Notes: generated by a model not told the origin, from the letters alone. A stretch of 13,079 bases of DNA from Draconibacterium sp. (GCA_027011835.1 JALUZN010000070.1:1-13079); one strand, 5' to 3'; numbered from the stretch's first letter, positions 1-8,031 are shown. Made by a program: numbers and translations.

Positions 1-573
1 AAATTGGTGGCACAACTGCTGAATAGATAAAACCATCTTTTCGCGCGATTTGGTTTTCATCTTCTCTTTATTAACCGTTATTGCCAACAGATAGGTCGAA
101 GTTTCGGGGTTGTAAACAATACCTTTGTAAAAAGGTAAACTTCGGAACTCTTTTTCGTAACCGGCTAACTCTTTCTGTGTTGTTATGGTGTCGGGAAAGA
201 TTTTTCTGACCTCAAATTTTTTCTCCTTTTTGTTTTTTATAAGGTTGTATGTATTCGAAACCGACAGGAGATTATCGACCCCGTCGATATTGCTTAAATT
301 GTTGCACAACGCCCTCCATTTCTTAAATTTCTCTAACTGAAAAAAAGTTGAGTCCTGCATTCCAACAATAATAATATTGCCCTCTTCGCCGAAAACCTTT
401 ACAAAATTCTGGTAGTCTTCGTAAGCTTTATCTTTTTTAGGAAGCATAGAGGAGTAACTGTACGACATCTCCACACGCATAGCGTGATAGCCAAAAAATA
501 GAGTAATGACCGCCAGTACAACAAGTAATAATATTTTATTTCGAAGAATAAGCCCCGAGACCCGAATCCACAT
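1..573 (-). CDS. RND/MMPL-superfamily exporter, N-terminal part (runs off window)
   Basis: This open frame of 191 codons is read leftward and has no stop before the window edge. It begins MWIRVSGLILRNKILLLVVL: a short cytoplasmic lead with basic residues, one strong membrane segment at about residues 14-31, then a long soluble region from about 32 (RVEMSYSYSSMLPKKDKAY). That is the layout of the start of MMPL/RND permeases, in which TM1 is followed by a large periplasmic loop; the FxxFGEEGNIIIV stretch at about 58-70 fits the loop of this family. Members export lipids or other hydrophobic compounds, usually with about 12 membrane segments and 750-900 residues, so only the first quarter or less is seen here. 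The start is the ATG at 571-573, behind an A/T-rich leader and a plausible promoter. It is divergent from the 843 gene. The substrate cannot be read from this part. Confidence 0.8.
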   Translation of the reverse strand, partial: MWIRVSGLILRNKILLLVVLAVITLFFGYHAMRVEMSYSYSSMLPKKDKAYEDYQNFVKVFGEEGNIIIVGMQDSTFFQLEKFKKWRALCNNLSNIDGVDNLLSVSNTYNLIKNKKEKKFEVRKIFPDTITTQKELAGYEKEFRSLPFYKGIVYNPETSTYLLAITVNKEKMKTKSREKMVLSIQQLCHQF

Positions 574-596
574 AAATTTAATTCTAAATGAATTGA

Positions 597-627
597 CGAA
601 AATAAGATATTTTATCGGATAATTAAA
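597..627 (-). promoter_or_regulatory. Putative Bacteroidota promoter for the MMPL gene
   Basis: On the minus strand TTTA (624-627) is followed after 19 bases by TATTTTCG (597-604). The Bacteroidota consensus is TTTG, 19-21 bases, TAnnTTTG, so the first box matches 3 of 4 and the second 5 of 6 fixed positions. Transcription would start near 590, leaving a leader of about 17 nt before the ATG at 573. Motif match only. Confidence 0.4.
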
Positions 628-792
628 GCTTAGGAATCTGTTGGTTTTGTTGAATTAACAAATTGGTTTTCCGGGGTAGAATAAATTGCCAAACTTGTTG
701 GGTTTTAACCTATATTCAAACCTCATAGCTTATCTGAAAATCCGAAGCAAAACAATCCGAAAAGTTTTAACCGAATAGTAATAAATTTCTCC

Positions 793-821
793 TTTCATTT
801 CCATGCACTTTTATATCTTTA
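793..821 (+). promoter_or_regulatory. Possible promoter for the YncE/phosphoesterase gene
   Basis: TATCTTTA (814-821) matches TAnnTTTG at all but the last base. TTTC (793-796) lies 17 bases upstream, slightly closer than the usual 19. The ATG is at 843, giving a leader of about 15 nt. The rest of the 574-842 divergent gap shows no gene and no convincing hairpin. Confidence 0.3.
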
Positions 822-842
822 TAAAAAATTAAAACTGAGATT

Positions 843-3641
843 ATGAAACTCAATCTGGCCGCTCTTTTTTTCGCAATAATTTTTATGGTTTCGTGTACAC
901 ACAGAAAAGCCGACCCATGGATAATTACCGCACCTGCCGACAGTAGTTTTACTAAAATCGATAAAAACGGGAAAACCGTAATTCCCAACGGGCGAATTGT
1001 TGCACCCGCCGGGAAAAGTATTGTGGTTGCTCCGCATCCGTACGGATTAACATTAAGTCCCGATGGAAATGTTGCCGTTACCGCCAACTCCGGAATCAGG
1101 CCGCTTTCAATCTCAATTATCAGAAATATACTTTCTGCCAACCCCGAGGTTCAGCAAGTACCGCCCGGGCCGCATACCGACAAAGGGGTAATTGAATCGG
1201 TTTTTATGGGGCTGGCCATTTCGCCCGACAATAAACAGGTTTATGTGGCTGGCGGACAATCCAACAAAATCTACATTTTCGATATTAATACCGGAGAGAA
1301 AAAAGACTCGATTGACTGCTCGTTTAAATCGGATACCGAAGATTATACAGACGGCTACATTGGCGATTTAACCCTATCGAAAGATGGCAAAACATTGTAT
1401 GCTGTCGACCAAATCGGGTTTCGAATGATAATTGCAAATACCGAAACAAATAAGTTGGAACAGAGTGTTCCGGTGGGACGCTATCCGTTTGGAATTTGCC
1501 TGTCGCCCGACGAAGAAAAAATTTATGTTGCCAACGTAGGTATGTTTCAATACAATATGATTGATGGAATTACCGAGAAAAACGTAATAAACAAAGCACT
1601 GAAATACCCTGCATTTGCATACGGAAGTGAGGAGATGATAAAAGGGATTCATAACGATTCGGTTTCTATTCCGGGACTTGGAGAGATGAATTCGCCCGAA
1701 GCATTTTCGGTTTTTACCATCAGTTTAAAAGAGCCCGACTCGCCAAAAGTAATTGCCAAAACAAAAACCGGCCACCTGGTTGGCGCCAAAGTAGAAGATA
1801 TTCCCGCAGTGGGTGGAGCAAGTCCCAACTCGCTGGTAGCCAGCGATAAATATATTTTTGTAAGCAACGGAACCAACGATAATATTTCGGTAATTTCAAT
1901 AGAAAAAGACACCGTAGTAAATACAATTTACCTGAAACCGGAGCCACGCGTTAAACAGTTTCGCGGAGTAATTCCATTTGGCATGGCACTTTCGCCCGAT
2001 AAAAAACGGTTGTATGTTGCCGAGGCGGGAATAAATGCCGTGGCGGTTATCGATGCCGAAAATCTGGAGGTACTCGGGCACATTCCCACCGGCTGGTTTC
2101 CTGCAAAAATAGAGGTGAGCACCGACGGTAAAAAACTTATTATTTCGAATGCAAAAGGATACGGTAGCGGCCCCAACGGTGGCGAAAAATTTGAACTCAC
2201 ACCAAAAGGAAGTTACATTGGCGCATTGATGCAAGGCACCGTTCAGGTTGTTGATGTACCTACCGAAGAGCAATTAAAAGTCTATACAAAACAGGTTATT
2301 GCCAATAATTTTCATTTCGAAAAAGCATCGTCGGAAACCTTTGCCTGGCGAAAAAATAATCCGGTGCCACTTTATCCGGGCGAAAAACAGAGCCCGATTA
2401 AACACATTGTTTTTATTTCGAAAGAGAACCGTACTTACGATGAGATATTTGGTCAGATAAAAGAAGCCGAAGGCGATGAAAATCTGGCTCGTTACGGATT
2501 GGGCGTATCGTTTAGAAATAGAAAACGAACTGCATCGGTAACCAACGCAAACATTATGTCGAACCACATAAAACTGGCCCGAACGTTTGCTTTGGGCGAT
2601 AATTTTTATGTCGATTCTGATGTTTCTGCCGACGGGCACCGCTGGCTTACAAACACTTACCCGAACGAGTGGTGCGAGACTTGTACCGCTGCCAGTTATG
2701 GAGGAAACCGTTCGTTCGATTTTAAATCGAAAGCACCCGGGATTTATGCAATGAATGGAGCTGCCGGTGCAATTTATCCCGAAGATTATAACGAAGCCGG
2801 TTCGATGTGGGACCATTTAGAACGTAATAAAATCGACTTTTTTAACTTCGGATTCAGCATTATGTTCGAGCCCAGTATTTACGATAAACGGTTTAAATTT
2901 CAGGGAAATCACCACTATATAAACTACCCGTTGCCAAAACCAATTTGGGACCGCACATCGAAAATGTACCCCACGTATAATACGGCAATTCCCGACCAGT
3001 TTCGTATCGACCAGTTTAAAAAAGAGTTTAACGAAAAATGGATAAACGGACAAGATACAATGCCGGCATTTATTACCGTTATTATTCCAAACGACCACGG
3101 TGCAGGCGACCGCCCCGATGCCGGTTATCCGTTTCGCGAAAGCTACGAAGCCGATAACGATTTGGCCGTTGGACGAATTGTGGAGTATTTGTCGCACACG
3201 CCCTACTGGAAAAATATGCTGATAGTTATTACCGAAGACGACGCACAAAACGGCGTTGACCACATTGACGCACACCGCAGTGTTTTACTGGTAATTTCGC
3301 CGTGGGTGAAACACAGTTATGTTAGCAGTGTGCATTATAGTTTTGGAAGTATCTTTAAGACTTTCTGGAATATTTTGGGGCTTCCTTATCTGAATCAGTA
3401 CGACGCCGGGGCAACCGATTTGGCCGATTTCTTTACCGAAACACCCGACTACACACCTTACAGCGCTATTGCATCCGACCCGCGGGTTTTCGACCCTCAA
3501 AAAGCGCTCGACCCGTTCGACGAAAACTTCGACTGGAAAGCGTTACAAGAGGCACCGGTAATGGACAACAAAGAAGATATGATTCGCGAAAGCAAGGAGC
3601 AGGACAAAGACCGGCTGGAAAACCGCGAGCGGGAGAAATAG
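843..3641 (+). CDS. Lipoprotein with YncE-like beta-propeller and phosphoesterase/alkaline-phosphatase-like domain
   Basis: The 932-residue protein starts with a lipoprotein signal peptide (hydrophobic 5-16, lipobox MVSC, Cys18), so it should be anchored in an envelope membrane. Residues about 60-480 hold repeated propeller blades of YncE/YVTN type: PYGLTLSPDGNVAVTAN, AISPDNKQVYVAGG, FGICLSPDEEKIYVANVG and FGMALSPDKKRLYVAEAG. Residues about 517-880 resemble the phosphoesterase (PF04185-like) branch of the alkaline phosphatase superfamily: HIVFISKENRTYDEIFG at 521-537, D591/D593/H599, NDHG at 750-753, EDD at 798-800 and VDHIDAHR at 805-812. The acidic and His residues are the expected metal ligands, so the domain looks intact. 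A charged tail follows from about 910. The architecture matches proteins annotated as bifunctional YncE/alkaline phosphatase family. The natural substrate is unknown; phosphomonoester, phosphodiester or phospholipid cleavage are all possible. It appears monocistronic and converges on the C1 peptidase. Confidence 0.88.
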   Translation: MKLNLAALFFAIIFMVSCTHRKADPWIITAPADSSFTKIDKNGKTVIPNGRIVAPAGKSIVVAPHPYGLTLSPDGNVAVTANSGIRPLSISIIRNILSANPEVQQVPPGPHTDKGVIESVFMGLAISPDNKQVYVAGGQSNKIYIFDINTGEKKDSIDCSFKSDTEDYTDGYIGDLTLSKDGKTLYAVDQIGFRMIIANTETNKLEQSVPVGRYPFGICLSPDEEKIYVANVGMFQYNMIDGITEKNVINKALKYPAFAYGSEEMIKGIHNDSVSIPGLGEMNSPEAFSVFTISLKEPDSPKVIAKTKTGHLVGAKVEDIPAVGGASPNSLVASDKYIFVSNGTNDNISVISIEKDTVVNTIYLKPEPRVKQFRGVIPFGMALSPDKKRLYVAEAGINAVAVIDAENLEVLGHIPTGWFPAKIEVSTDGKKLIISNAKGYGSGPNGGEKFELTPKGSYIGALMQGTVQVVDVPTEEQLKVYTKQVIANNFHFEKASSETFAWRKNNPVPLYPGEKQSPIKHIVFISKENRTYDEIFGQIKEAEGDENLARYGLGVSFRNRKRTASVTNANIMSNHIKLARTFALGDNFYVDSDVSADGHRWLTNTYPNEWCETCTAASYGGNRSFDFKSKAPGIYAMNGAAGAIYPEDYNEAGSMWDHLERNKIDFFNFGFSIMFEPSIYDKRFKFQGNHHYINYPLPKPIWDRTSKMYPTYNTAIPDQFRIDQFKKEFNEKWINGQDTMPAFITVIIPNDHGAGDRPDAGYPFRESYEADNDLAVGRIVEYLSHTPYWKNMLIVITEDDAQNGVDHIDAHRSVLLVISPWVKHSYVSSVHYSFGSIFKTFWNILGLPYLNQYDAGATDLADFFTETPDYTPYSAIASDPRVFDPQKALDPFDENFDWKALQEAPVMDNKEDMIRESKEQDKDRLENREREK

Positions 3642-3642
3642 T

Positions 3643-5034
3643 TTACTCGTCAGCCTGAAACATTGGATCCCATGGAGGAAGAACGATTGGTTTTTGTTCC
3701 AGTAGCTTTACTATTTCAGCATCAATAAACTCCCTCTTAACAACTACTCTGAACAGATACTCGTTAAACCACTCATCGGTAAAAGTGAGGTAACCGTTAT
3801 GGCCGCTCTTTGTGCCCCAGCTGTTTTCGAACTGCCACTTAACAGGCTTTTCATTTTCGTCAACATCAACAGCAATAAGTGCCATGCCATGCGACGATCC
3901 GCTTTCAAAAGTGTTTATCCGTTCGGCTTTATTCATGCCAAACTTCACTCCGTAGAGGCTCTCAAAATCGAAGTTGTTAACATCAGCTATCCCGATGTTG
4001 TTATTCAACTGTTTCCCCACATCACACGAGGCGTACATCGACACATTATTCTTTATACTTTTTACGGCAAGTTCTTTAAGTTTATCGCTAGGCAGGTTGA
4101 GGTAGATCCAGTTTCTCCCCTCAATAACATTTCTGTCGTATTCAATTTCGTATACTTTGTTGTATTCGCGTGTTGGGTCGTTCATCAGCATCACGTAGTC
4201 GCCAAAATTAATATCCCCAAGCACTTCAGTCATAAAGCTTTTAGGAGTGTATGTTTTGTATTCGCCAATGCTATCATTTTTGTCAACAAACCTGTATTTA
4301 AATTCTGTTGGTGGTTCGCCAAGATTCATTGCCAGTATACGGTAGATATCTTTCAGCATCTCAATTTTCTTACTCTCCAATTCTTTCCCCTTTGCTTCTG
4401 TAGAGCTTATCTCACGCAATTCAAGGCCGTCTTCACGAAGCTTGCGATTAATAATCCTAATCATCCATCCGGTATTGTTACTTGAGTTAGTTTCAGGGAA
4501 AACCTCTTTTGGCACAAGACCGTATTTGTCGGCAAGATTGGTAAAAGAGTTCCACACTCCACCATCACCAACCGGACTTTTAAACAGCCACTTAACATAT
4601 TTATCGTCCATAGGCTTGTCGGCATACTTAATTTGTGCTTCAAGATAGAGGTTGGCTTTTTCGAAGATATCCCAGAAGTAGAGATAGTTGTGAGAGAACT
4701 CAAAATTACTCAGTTTGTATTTGTCAATTACCATTGGCCTTAACGTGTTCATACTTGTAAACATCCAGCATCGGCCTGATTTCATCTGATTGGAAATCCC
4801 TTTTACTTCAACCTTGTATTTAAAATGATGATCTACAGTGCTGAGATTTTCGCGACTTAGTGCAATTTTAGTAATGTCGTTATTCGATAGTGCATTTGTG
4901 AGTGCCTTTGTCGATGGGTCATTCTTGTTGTACGAACTTCTGATTTCTAACAGGTTAGACTCGGTAATACTGCTTTCCTGAGCAATGGACATTATCGAAA
5001 ATAGTAAAAGTGCAAACGATAGAAGATATTTCAT
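3643..5034 (-). CDS. Secreted C1 family cysteine peptidase, bleomycin hydrolase-like
   Basis: A 463-residue protein with a Sec signal peptide (hydrophobic 4-18, ending SIAQ). The papain-fold catalytic set in the bleomycin hydrolase/PepC arrangement is complete: Gln83 and Cys89 in QMKSGRCWMF, His382 in GSSHGMALIAVD and Asn404 in WQFENSWG. The long spacing between Cys and His and the length of about 460 are typical of bleomycin hydrolase, an aminopeptidase whose oligomer encloses the active sites. Here the signal peptide places it in the periplasm or outside, where a role in peptide turnover is likely (inference). Its proline codons differ sharply from its neighbours: CCA 9, CCT 6, CCG 1, CCC 0, whereas the first 21 prolines of the adjacent plus-strand gene are CCC 11, CCG 7, CCT 2, CCA 1. 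It also uses more AGA/AGG for Arg, which suggests acquisition by transfer. It stands alone, convergent with the 843 gene. Confidence 0.9.
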   Translation of the reverse strand: MKYLLSFALLLFSIMSIAQESSITESNLLEIRSSYNKNDPSTKALTNALSNNDITKIALSRENLSTVDHHFKYKVEVKGISNQMKSGRCWMFTSMNTLRPMVIDKYKLSNFEFSHNYLYFWDIFEKANLYLEAQIKYADKPMDDKYVKWLFKSPVGDGGVWNSFTNLADKYGLVPKEVFPETNSSNNTGWMIRIINRKLREDGLELREISSTEAKGKELESKKIEMLKDIYRILAMNLGEPPTEFKYRFVDKNDSIGEYKTYTPKSFMTEVLGDINFGDYVMLMNDPTREYNKVYEIEYDRNVIEGRNWIYLNLPSDKLKELAVKSIKNNVSMYASCDVGKQLNNNIGIADVNNFDFESLYGVKFGMNKAERINTFESGSSHGMALIAVDVDENEKPVKWQFENSWGTKSGHNGYLTFTDEWFNEYLFRVVVKREFIDAEIVKLLEQKPIVLPPWDPMFQADE

Positions 5035-5067
5035 TTTTTATGTATTTAATATTTGGAGTGCAAAGTA

Positions 5068-5098
5068 TAAAAATAGTTTGTGAATATGAATTTGAAAA
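5068..5098 (-). promoter_or_regulatory. Possible promoter for the C1 peptidase gene
   Basis: On the minus strand TTTT (5095-5098) is followed after 19 bases by TATTTTTA (5068-5075), each one base off the Bacteroidota consensus. A second -7-like string, TATACTTTG (5061-5069), overlaps it. The leader would be about 25 nt. The local A/T richness makes chance matches easy. Confidence 0.3.
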
Positions 5099-5332
5099 GA
5101 AAAAGGCAGGGCAAATGCACACTTTTTTTGCACTAATAATTTAATAAACAGTATATTATTCCGATTGAAATTTGTGTAACGCACAAGTAACCAGCCGATT
5201 ATCTGGCATGAATGCAAGTGATAAATTAGTGAGTATTTTTGGTAGTAAGAAAATCACAGAAGCCATATAACCCAATTGCATGACTTAGTTGACATCCTCT
5301 CTCTTTCAAATCATTTAATCAATTACTTTTCT
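5099..5332 (+). other. Intergenic stretch between divergent genes, no gene seen
   Basis: The gap between the C1 peptidase start (5034) and the M16 start (5360) is 325 bases. Apart from the promoter candidates at its two ends it holds only short hairpins: TTGTG/CACAA (5172-5176 with 5182-5186) and CCAG/CTGG (5191-5206). There is no coding pattern, RNA gene or convincing terminator. A TTGACA hexamer at 5289-5294 has no suitably spaced partner. Confidence 0.5.
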
Positions 5333-5340
5333 TACTTTTG
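5333..5340 (+). promoter_or_regulatory. -7 element of the M16/O-methyltransferase operon promoter
   Basis: TACTTTTG is an exact match to the Bacteroidota -7 box TAnnTTTG and sits 19 bases before the ATG at 5360. Transcription would start near 5347. No clean TTTG box lies at the usual distance upstream; TTTC at 5304-5307 is too far. The position decides the start codon: it lies inside the reading frame if the upstream ATG at 5276 were used. Confidence 0.5.
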
Positions 5341-5359
5341 CTCCCTCATTATTTTATCG

Positions 5360-6589
5360 ATGGTTAATACTGATTTTCTGACACATACATTAAAAAACGG
5401 GATTCGGGTGATTCATAAAAACACCAACTCGCCGGTAGCTCATCTCGGGGTTCTAATAAACACCGGTTCGCGCGACGAGAAAAAAAACGAACACGGGTTG
5501 GCACATTTTATCGAGCACTCGGTTTTTAAGGGTACAAAAAAGCGGAGAGCTTTTCACGTATTAAGCCGTATTGAAGGAGTGGGTGGTGAATTAAATGCAT
5601 ACACCACAAAAGAGGAGACCGTTTTATATTCAACATTTTTAAACGAATATTACGAGCGGGCAGCTGAACTTTTGGGCGATATTTTGCTCAATAGCGTTTA
5701 TCCCGAAAAAGAACTTGAACGCGAAAAAGAGGTTATTTTTGAAGAGATAAACTCGTATAAAGACTCTCCCTCCGATTTAATTTTCGATGAATTTGAAGAG
5801 TTAGTTTACAACGGCCATCCAATTGCACGCAACATTCTGGGAACTCGAAAAAATATATTAAAATTTAATCGCGAGTTTATTCTCCGGTTTATTCGAAATA
5901 ATTACCATACCAACCAAATTGTTATCAGCTCGGTTGGGAACTTCGATTTTAACGAATTGGTAAAACTCCTGGAGCGTAACTTCGGGGAGATGGAAGAGAA
6001 GCCGCGAACGGCGACCCGGGAAAAATTTCAAAACTACTCTCCCCAAAAACGATCGATTGAAAAAGAGACCTATCAATCGCACTGTATTATTGGTAATATT
6101 GCCTTCGATTTTCAACACCCACAACGTATTGTTATGGTTTTGTTGAACAATATTCTGGGAGGGCAGGCAATGAATTCCCGGTTAAATCTGGCACTGCGCG
6201 AACGGCGCGGAATGGCATACAACGTCGAGTCGGGGTACACCGCTTATTCCGATACCGGTTTGTTTAATGTCTATTTTGGTACCGACAAAGAGAATCTCGA
6301 AAAAGCACTTTCGCTGGTTATGAAAGAGTTTAAACTGTTGCGCGACACAAAACTGGGAACCATTCAACTAAGTAAAGCAAAAAAACAGTTAATTGGGCAA
6401 ATTGCCATCTCTACCGAAAGCCACGAAGAGTTAATGCTGGCTATCGGGAAAAGCTTTCTACTGTACAATAAAGTTGACCCGCTAAAGGTTGTTTTTAATA
6501 AAATTGAAGCAATTACAACTTCCGAATTGCTGGAGGTTGCCAATGTTGTTTTAAACGAAAACCAGATGAGTACACTGATTTATTATTAA
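5360..6589 (+). CDS. M16 family zinc metallopeptidase (processing-peptidase type)
   Basis: A 409-residue protein of the insulinase/mitochondrial-processing-peptidase family. The inverted zinc motif HxxEH is intact (HFIEH, residues 49-53), and the third ligand Glu129 in KEVIFEEINSY follows at the family spacing of about 76 residues. The second, inactive-type domain covers about 165-400 and carries the conserved LALRERRGMAYNV (277-289) with Arg280 and Tyr287, which help bind the substrate. The length fits a single M16B unit, as in YmxG/PepR-like proteins. No signal peptide is visible from this start, suggesting a cytoplasmic peptide-degrading or processing role. The frame extends to an ATG at 5276, but that extension runs through a perfect -7 promoter box and reads like untranslated DNA, so 5360 is preferred. 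It is the first gene of a two-gene operon; the next start is 12 bases after its stop. Confidence 0.93.
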   Translation: MVNTDFLTHTLKNGIRVIHKNTNSPVAHLGVLINTGSRDEKKNEHGLAHFIEHSVFKGTKKRRAFHVLSRIEGVGGELNAYTTKEETVLYSTFLNEYYERAAELLGDILLNSVYPEKELEREKEVIFEEINSYKDSPSDLIFDEFEELVYNGHPIARNILGTRKNILKFNREFILRFIRNNYHTNQIVISSVGNFDFNELVKLLERNFGEMEEKPRTATREKFQNYSPQKRSIEKETYQSHCIIGNIAFDFQHPQRIVMVLLNNILGGQAMNSRLNLALRERRGMAYNVESGYTAYSDTGLFNVYFGTDKENLEKALSLVMKEFKLLRDTKLGTIQLSKAKKQLIGQIAISTESHEELMLAIGKSFLLYNKVDPLKVVFNKIEAITTSELLEVANVVLNENQMSTLIYY

Positions 6590-6601
6590 AAAAGAGTGGC
6601 T

Positions 6602-7240
6602 ATGGATGGAGACAAAAAGATAAATAAATATATTCTTAACCACATCGACCCCGAAGATGAGGTTTTAAAAGAGCTCGACCGCGAAACTAATTTAAATATT
6701 TTGGGTGCCCGAATGATTTCGGGACATTTACAGGGACAGGTGCTAACTATGCTTTCGAAAATGATTCAACCCGAAAACATTCTCGAAATAGGAACATTTA
6801 CCGGTTATTCGGCCATTTGTCTGGCAAAAGGATTACAAAAAAACGGCAAACTTATTACCATTGAAATTAACGATGAACTGGAATCGATTGCAACAACGTA
6901 TTTTAAAAAAGCAGGGTTAACAAACTCGATTGAACAGCGAATTGGCGAGGCAACCCAAATAATCCCCAAACTGAACAGAACGTTTGATTTGGTTTTTATT
7001 GATGCCGATAAACGCGACTACACAACCTATTTTAATCTGGTTTTCGAAAAAGTAAAACCGGGCGGTTATATAATTGCCGACAACACATTGTGGAACGGGA
7101 AAGTGGTTGAAACTCCCGCCTCCGACGATTTACAGACAAAAGAAATTATTGCATTCAATACATTTATTAAAAACAACAGTCGGGTTGAGAAAGTTATTCT
7201 TCCGCTTCGCGACGGGATGACGATAATTAGAAAGAAATAA
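6602..7240 (+). CDS. SAM-dependent, metal-dependent O-methyltransferase (CCoAOMT/YrrM-like)
   Basis: A 212-residue class I methyltransferase of the catechol/caffeoyl-CoA O-methyltransferase family. The SAM-binding motif I is LEIGTFTGYS (61-70), with the acidic end of strand 2 at TIEIND (about 86-91). The divalent-metal ligands of this family are present: Asp134 in FIDADKRDY and Asp160-Asn161 in IIADNTLW. The length fits the bacterial members. The likely reaction is methylation of a vicinal hydroxyl or, as for some bacterial relatives, an RNA or small-molecule hydroxyl; the substrate is not known. The ATG at 6602 is chosen; an in-frame GTG at 6596 would add two residues (Val/Met-Ala). The purine-rich AAAAAAGAG just upstream serves as ribosome binding site. 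It is almost certainly cotranscribed with the M16 peptidase. No clear terminator follows closely. Confidence 0.92.
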   Translation: MDGDKKINKYILNHIDPEDEVLKELDRETNLNILGARMISGHLQGQVLTMLSKMIQPENILEIGTFTGYSAICLAKGLQKNGKLITIEINDELESIATTYFKKAGLTNSIEQRIGEATQIIPKLNRTFDLVFIDADKRDYTTYFNLVFEKVKPGGYIIADNTLWNGKVVETPASDDLQTKEIIAFNTFIKNNSRVEKVILPLRDGMTIIRKK

Positions 7241-7473
7241 TACCCTCTAATTTGCGATGAAACCTATAATAACTCACCACTCTTAATTTTAATTAATTTA
7301 GCGAACTATTGATTATAAATACTTCGTTATATTTTTGTTTCTCGCAAAGCAGTAAAATCGTAAAAAGACTGATTTTTAGTAAATTACGACAATTGCCTTA
7401 TGCCTTGTAATTCTCTGGCTATGAGGTACTCATAAAAATGCACCGAACCATTAGATTATAAAACAGTATCAAT
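7241..7473 (+). other. Intergenic region with a widely spaced imperfect inverted repeat
   Basis: This stretch between two converging genes contains no coding frame with family-like sequence. TTTGCGATGAAAC (7251-7263) and GTTTCTCGCAAA (7337-7348) are reverse complements except for one missing base, 73 bases apart. Short A/T hairpins (TAAAAA/TTTTTA, around 7370-7390) also occur. It could be the 3' leader and end of the O-methyltransferase transcript, or the eroded remains of a small element. Confidence 0.3.
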
Positions 7474-7508
7474 AAAAAATGCCACCACATATTTTGTGGC
7501 AGCATTTT
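7474..7508 (-). terminator. Intrinsic terminator of the DUF2147 gene
   Basis: AAAATGCCACCACA (7476-7489) pairs with TGTGGCAGCATTTT (7495-7508) around a 5-base loop, with two unpaired positions in the stem (7+5 pairs). Read on the minus strand the stem ends in a run of six T, 21 bases after the stop codon at 7530. On the plus strand it has four T and could also stop stray transcripts from the O-methyltransferase operon. Confidence 0.65.
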
Positions 7509-7529
7509 CATATATCTTCTCAGAAAGTG

Positions 7530-7976
7530 TTATTCCAAGGTTGTTTTATACCACTCCGAGCTTCTTCCCATCCATTTTATCCCGGCAACATATCCTTTCA
7601 GTTTCAGTAAATTATCGCTCTCTAACCAAACATAACAGTCGTAAGTTTTCCCCGATTTCGGGTCGTAAATTGTACCGTCGTCCCACTCTTTATCATCGGC
7701 TTCGTATTCCAATCCACTTAAAATCTGAAGCCCCACAAGTGAACGACTGCGCAGAGCTTCGTCCGGATTCTCTTTATCTTTCGGAGGCTGTCCGTTTTCG
7801 TATTTCTCGGGAATCATATACACAATTGTGCCAATGTATTTCCCGTCTTTCTTCTCAACTTTAATTTTCGATGTTTTCTCTTCGTTCCACCAAATACCAA
7901 CAATTTTATCGGCTTGTTGAGCAAATCCGGCCAACGAATAAAATACCACAAACAAGATAACAACTAACTTTTTCAT
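7530..7976 (-). CDS. Secreted DUF2147 domain protein
   Basis: A 148-residue protein. The start at 7976 gives a clear Sec signal peptide (MKKLVVILFVVFYSLAGFAQ, cleavage near 19-20), so it is exported. The frame could be extended to 8030, but the added residues run through the promoter. The mature part has the hallmarks of DUF2147: a GIWWNEEKTSKIKV strand at 27-40, GKYIGTIVYMIP at 45-56, a KENPDEALRSRSLVGLQIL block at 68-86, GTIYDPKSGKTYDC at 101-114 and KLKGYVAGIKWMGRSSEW at 125-142. The family forms a small lipocalin-like barrel, usually with no assigned function; roles in surface or stress physiology are only suggested. It is a single gene with its own promoter and terminator. Confidence 0.9.
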   Translation of the reverse strand: MKKLVVILFVVFYSLAGFAQQADKIVGIWWNEEKTSKIKVEKKDGKYIGTIVYMIPEKYENGQPPKDKENPDEALRSRSLVGLQILSGLEYEADDKEWDDGTIYDPKSGKTYDCYVWLESDNLLKLKGYVAGIKWMGRSSEWYKTTLE

Positions 7977-8000
7977 ACTTATAGTTTTAATTTTATGGAA

Positions 8001-8031
8001 TAAATATATGAAATTATTAATTATACTCAAA
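8001..8031 (-). promoter_or_regulatory. Bacteroidota promoter of the DUF2147 gene
   Basis: On the minus strand a perfect TTTG (8028-8031) is followed after exactly 19 bases by TATATTTA (8001-8008), matching TAnnTTTG at all but the last base. The expected transcript start near 7994 leaves a short leader before the ATG at 7976. This is the best-spaced promoter in the window. Confidence 0.55.

Noticed and set aside
2274..2816. 180-codon minus-strand open frame
   Set aside because: Antisense shadow of the phosphoesterase domain gene; Cys/Ile/Val-rich composition typical of a shadow frame.
3799..4485. 228-codon plus-strand open frame
   Set aside because: It lies entirely antisense to the C1 peptidase, which has a full catalytic set; the translated frame is unlike any family.
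5289..5294. TTGACA as a sigma70 -35 box
   Set aside because: No -10 box at 16-18 bases, and Bacteroidota use a different primary promoter.
7496..7864. 122-codon plus-strand open frame
   Set aside because: Antisense to the DUF2147 gene and overlapping its terminator.
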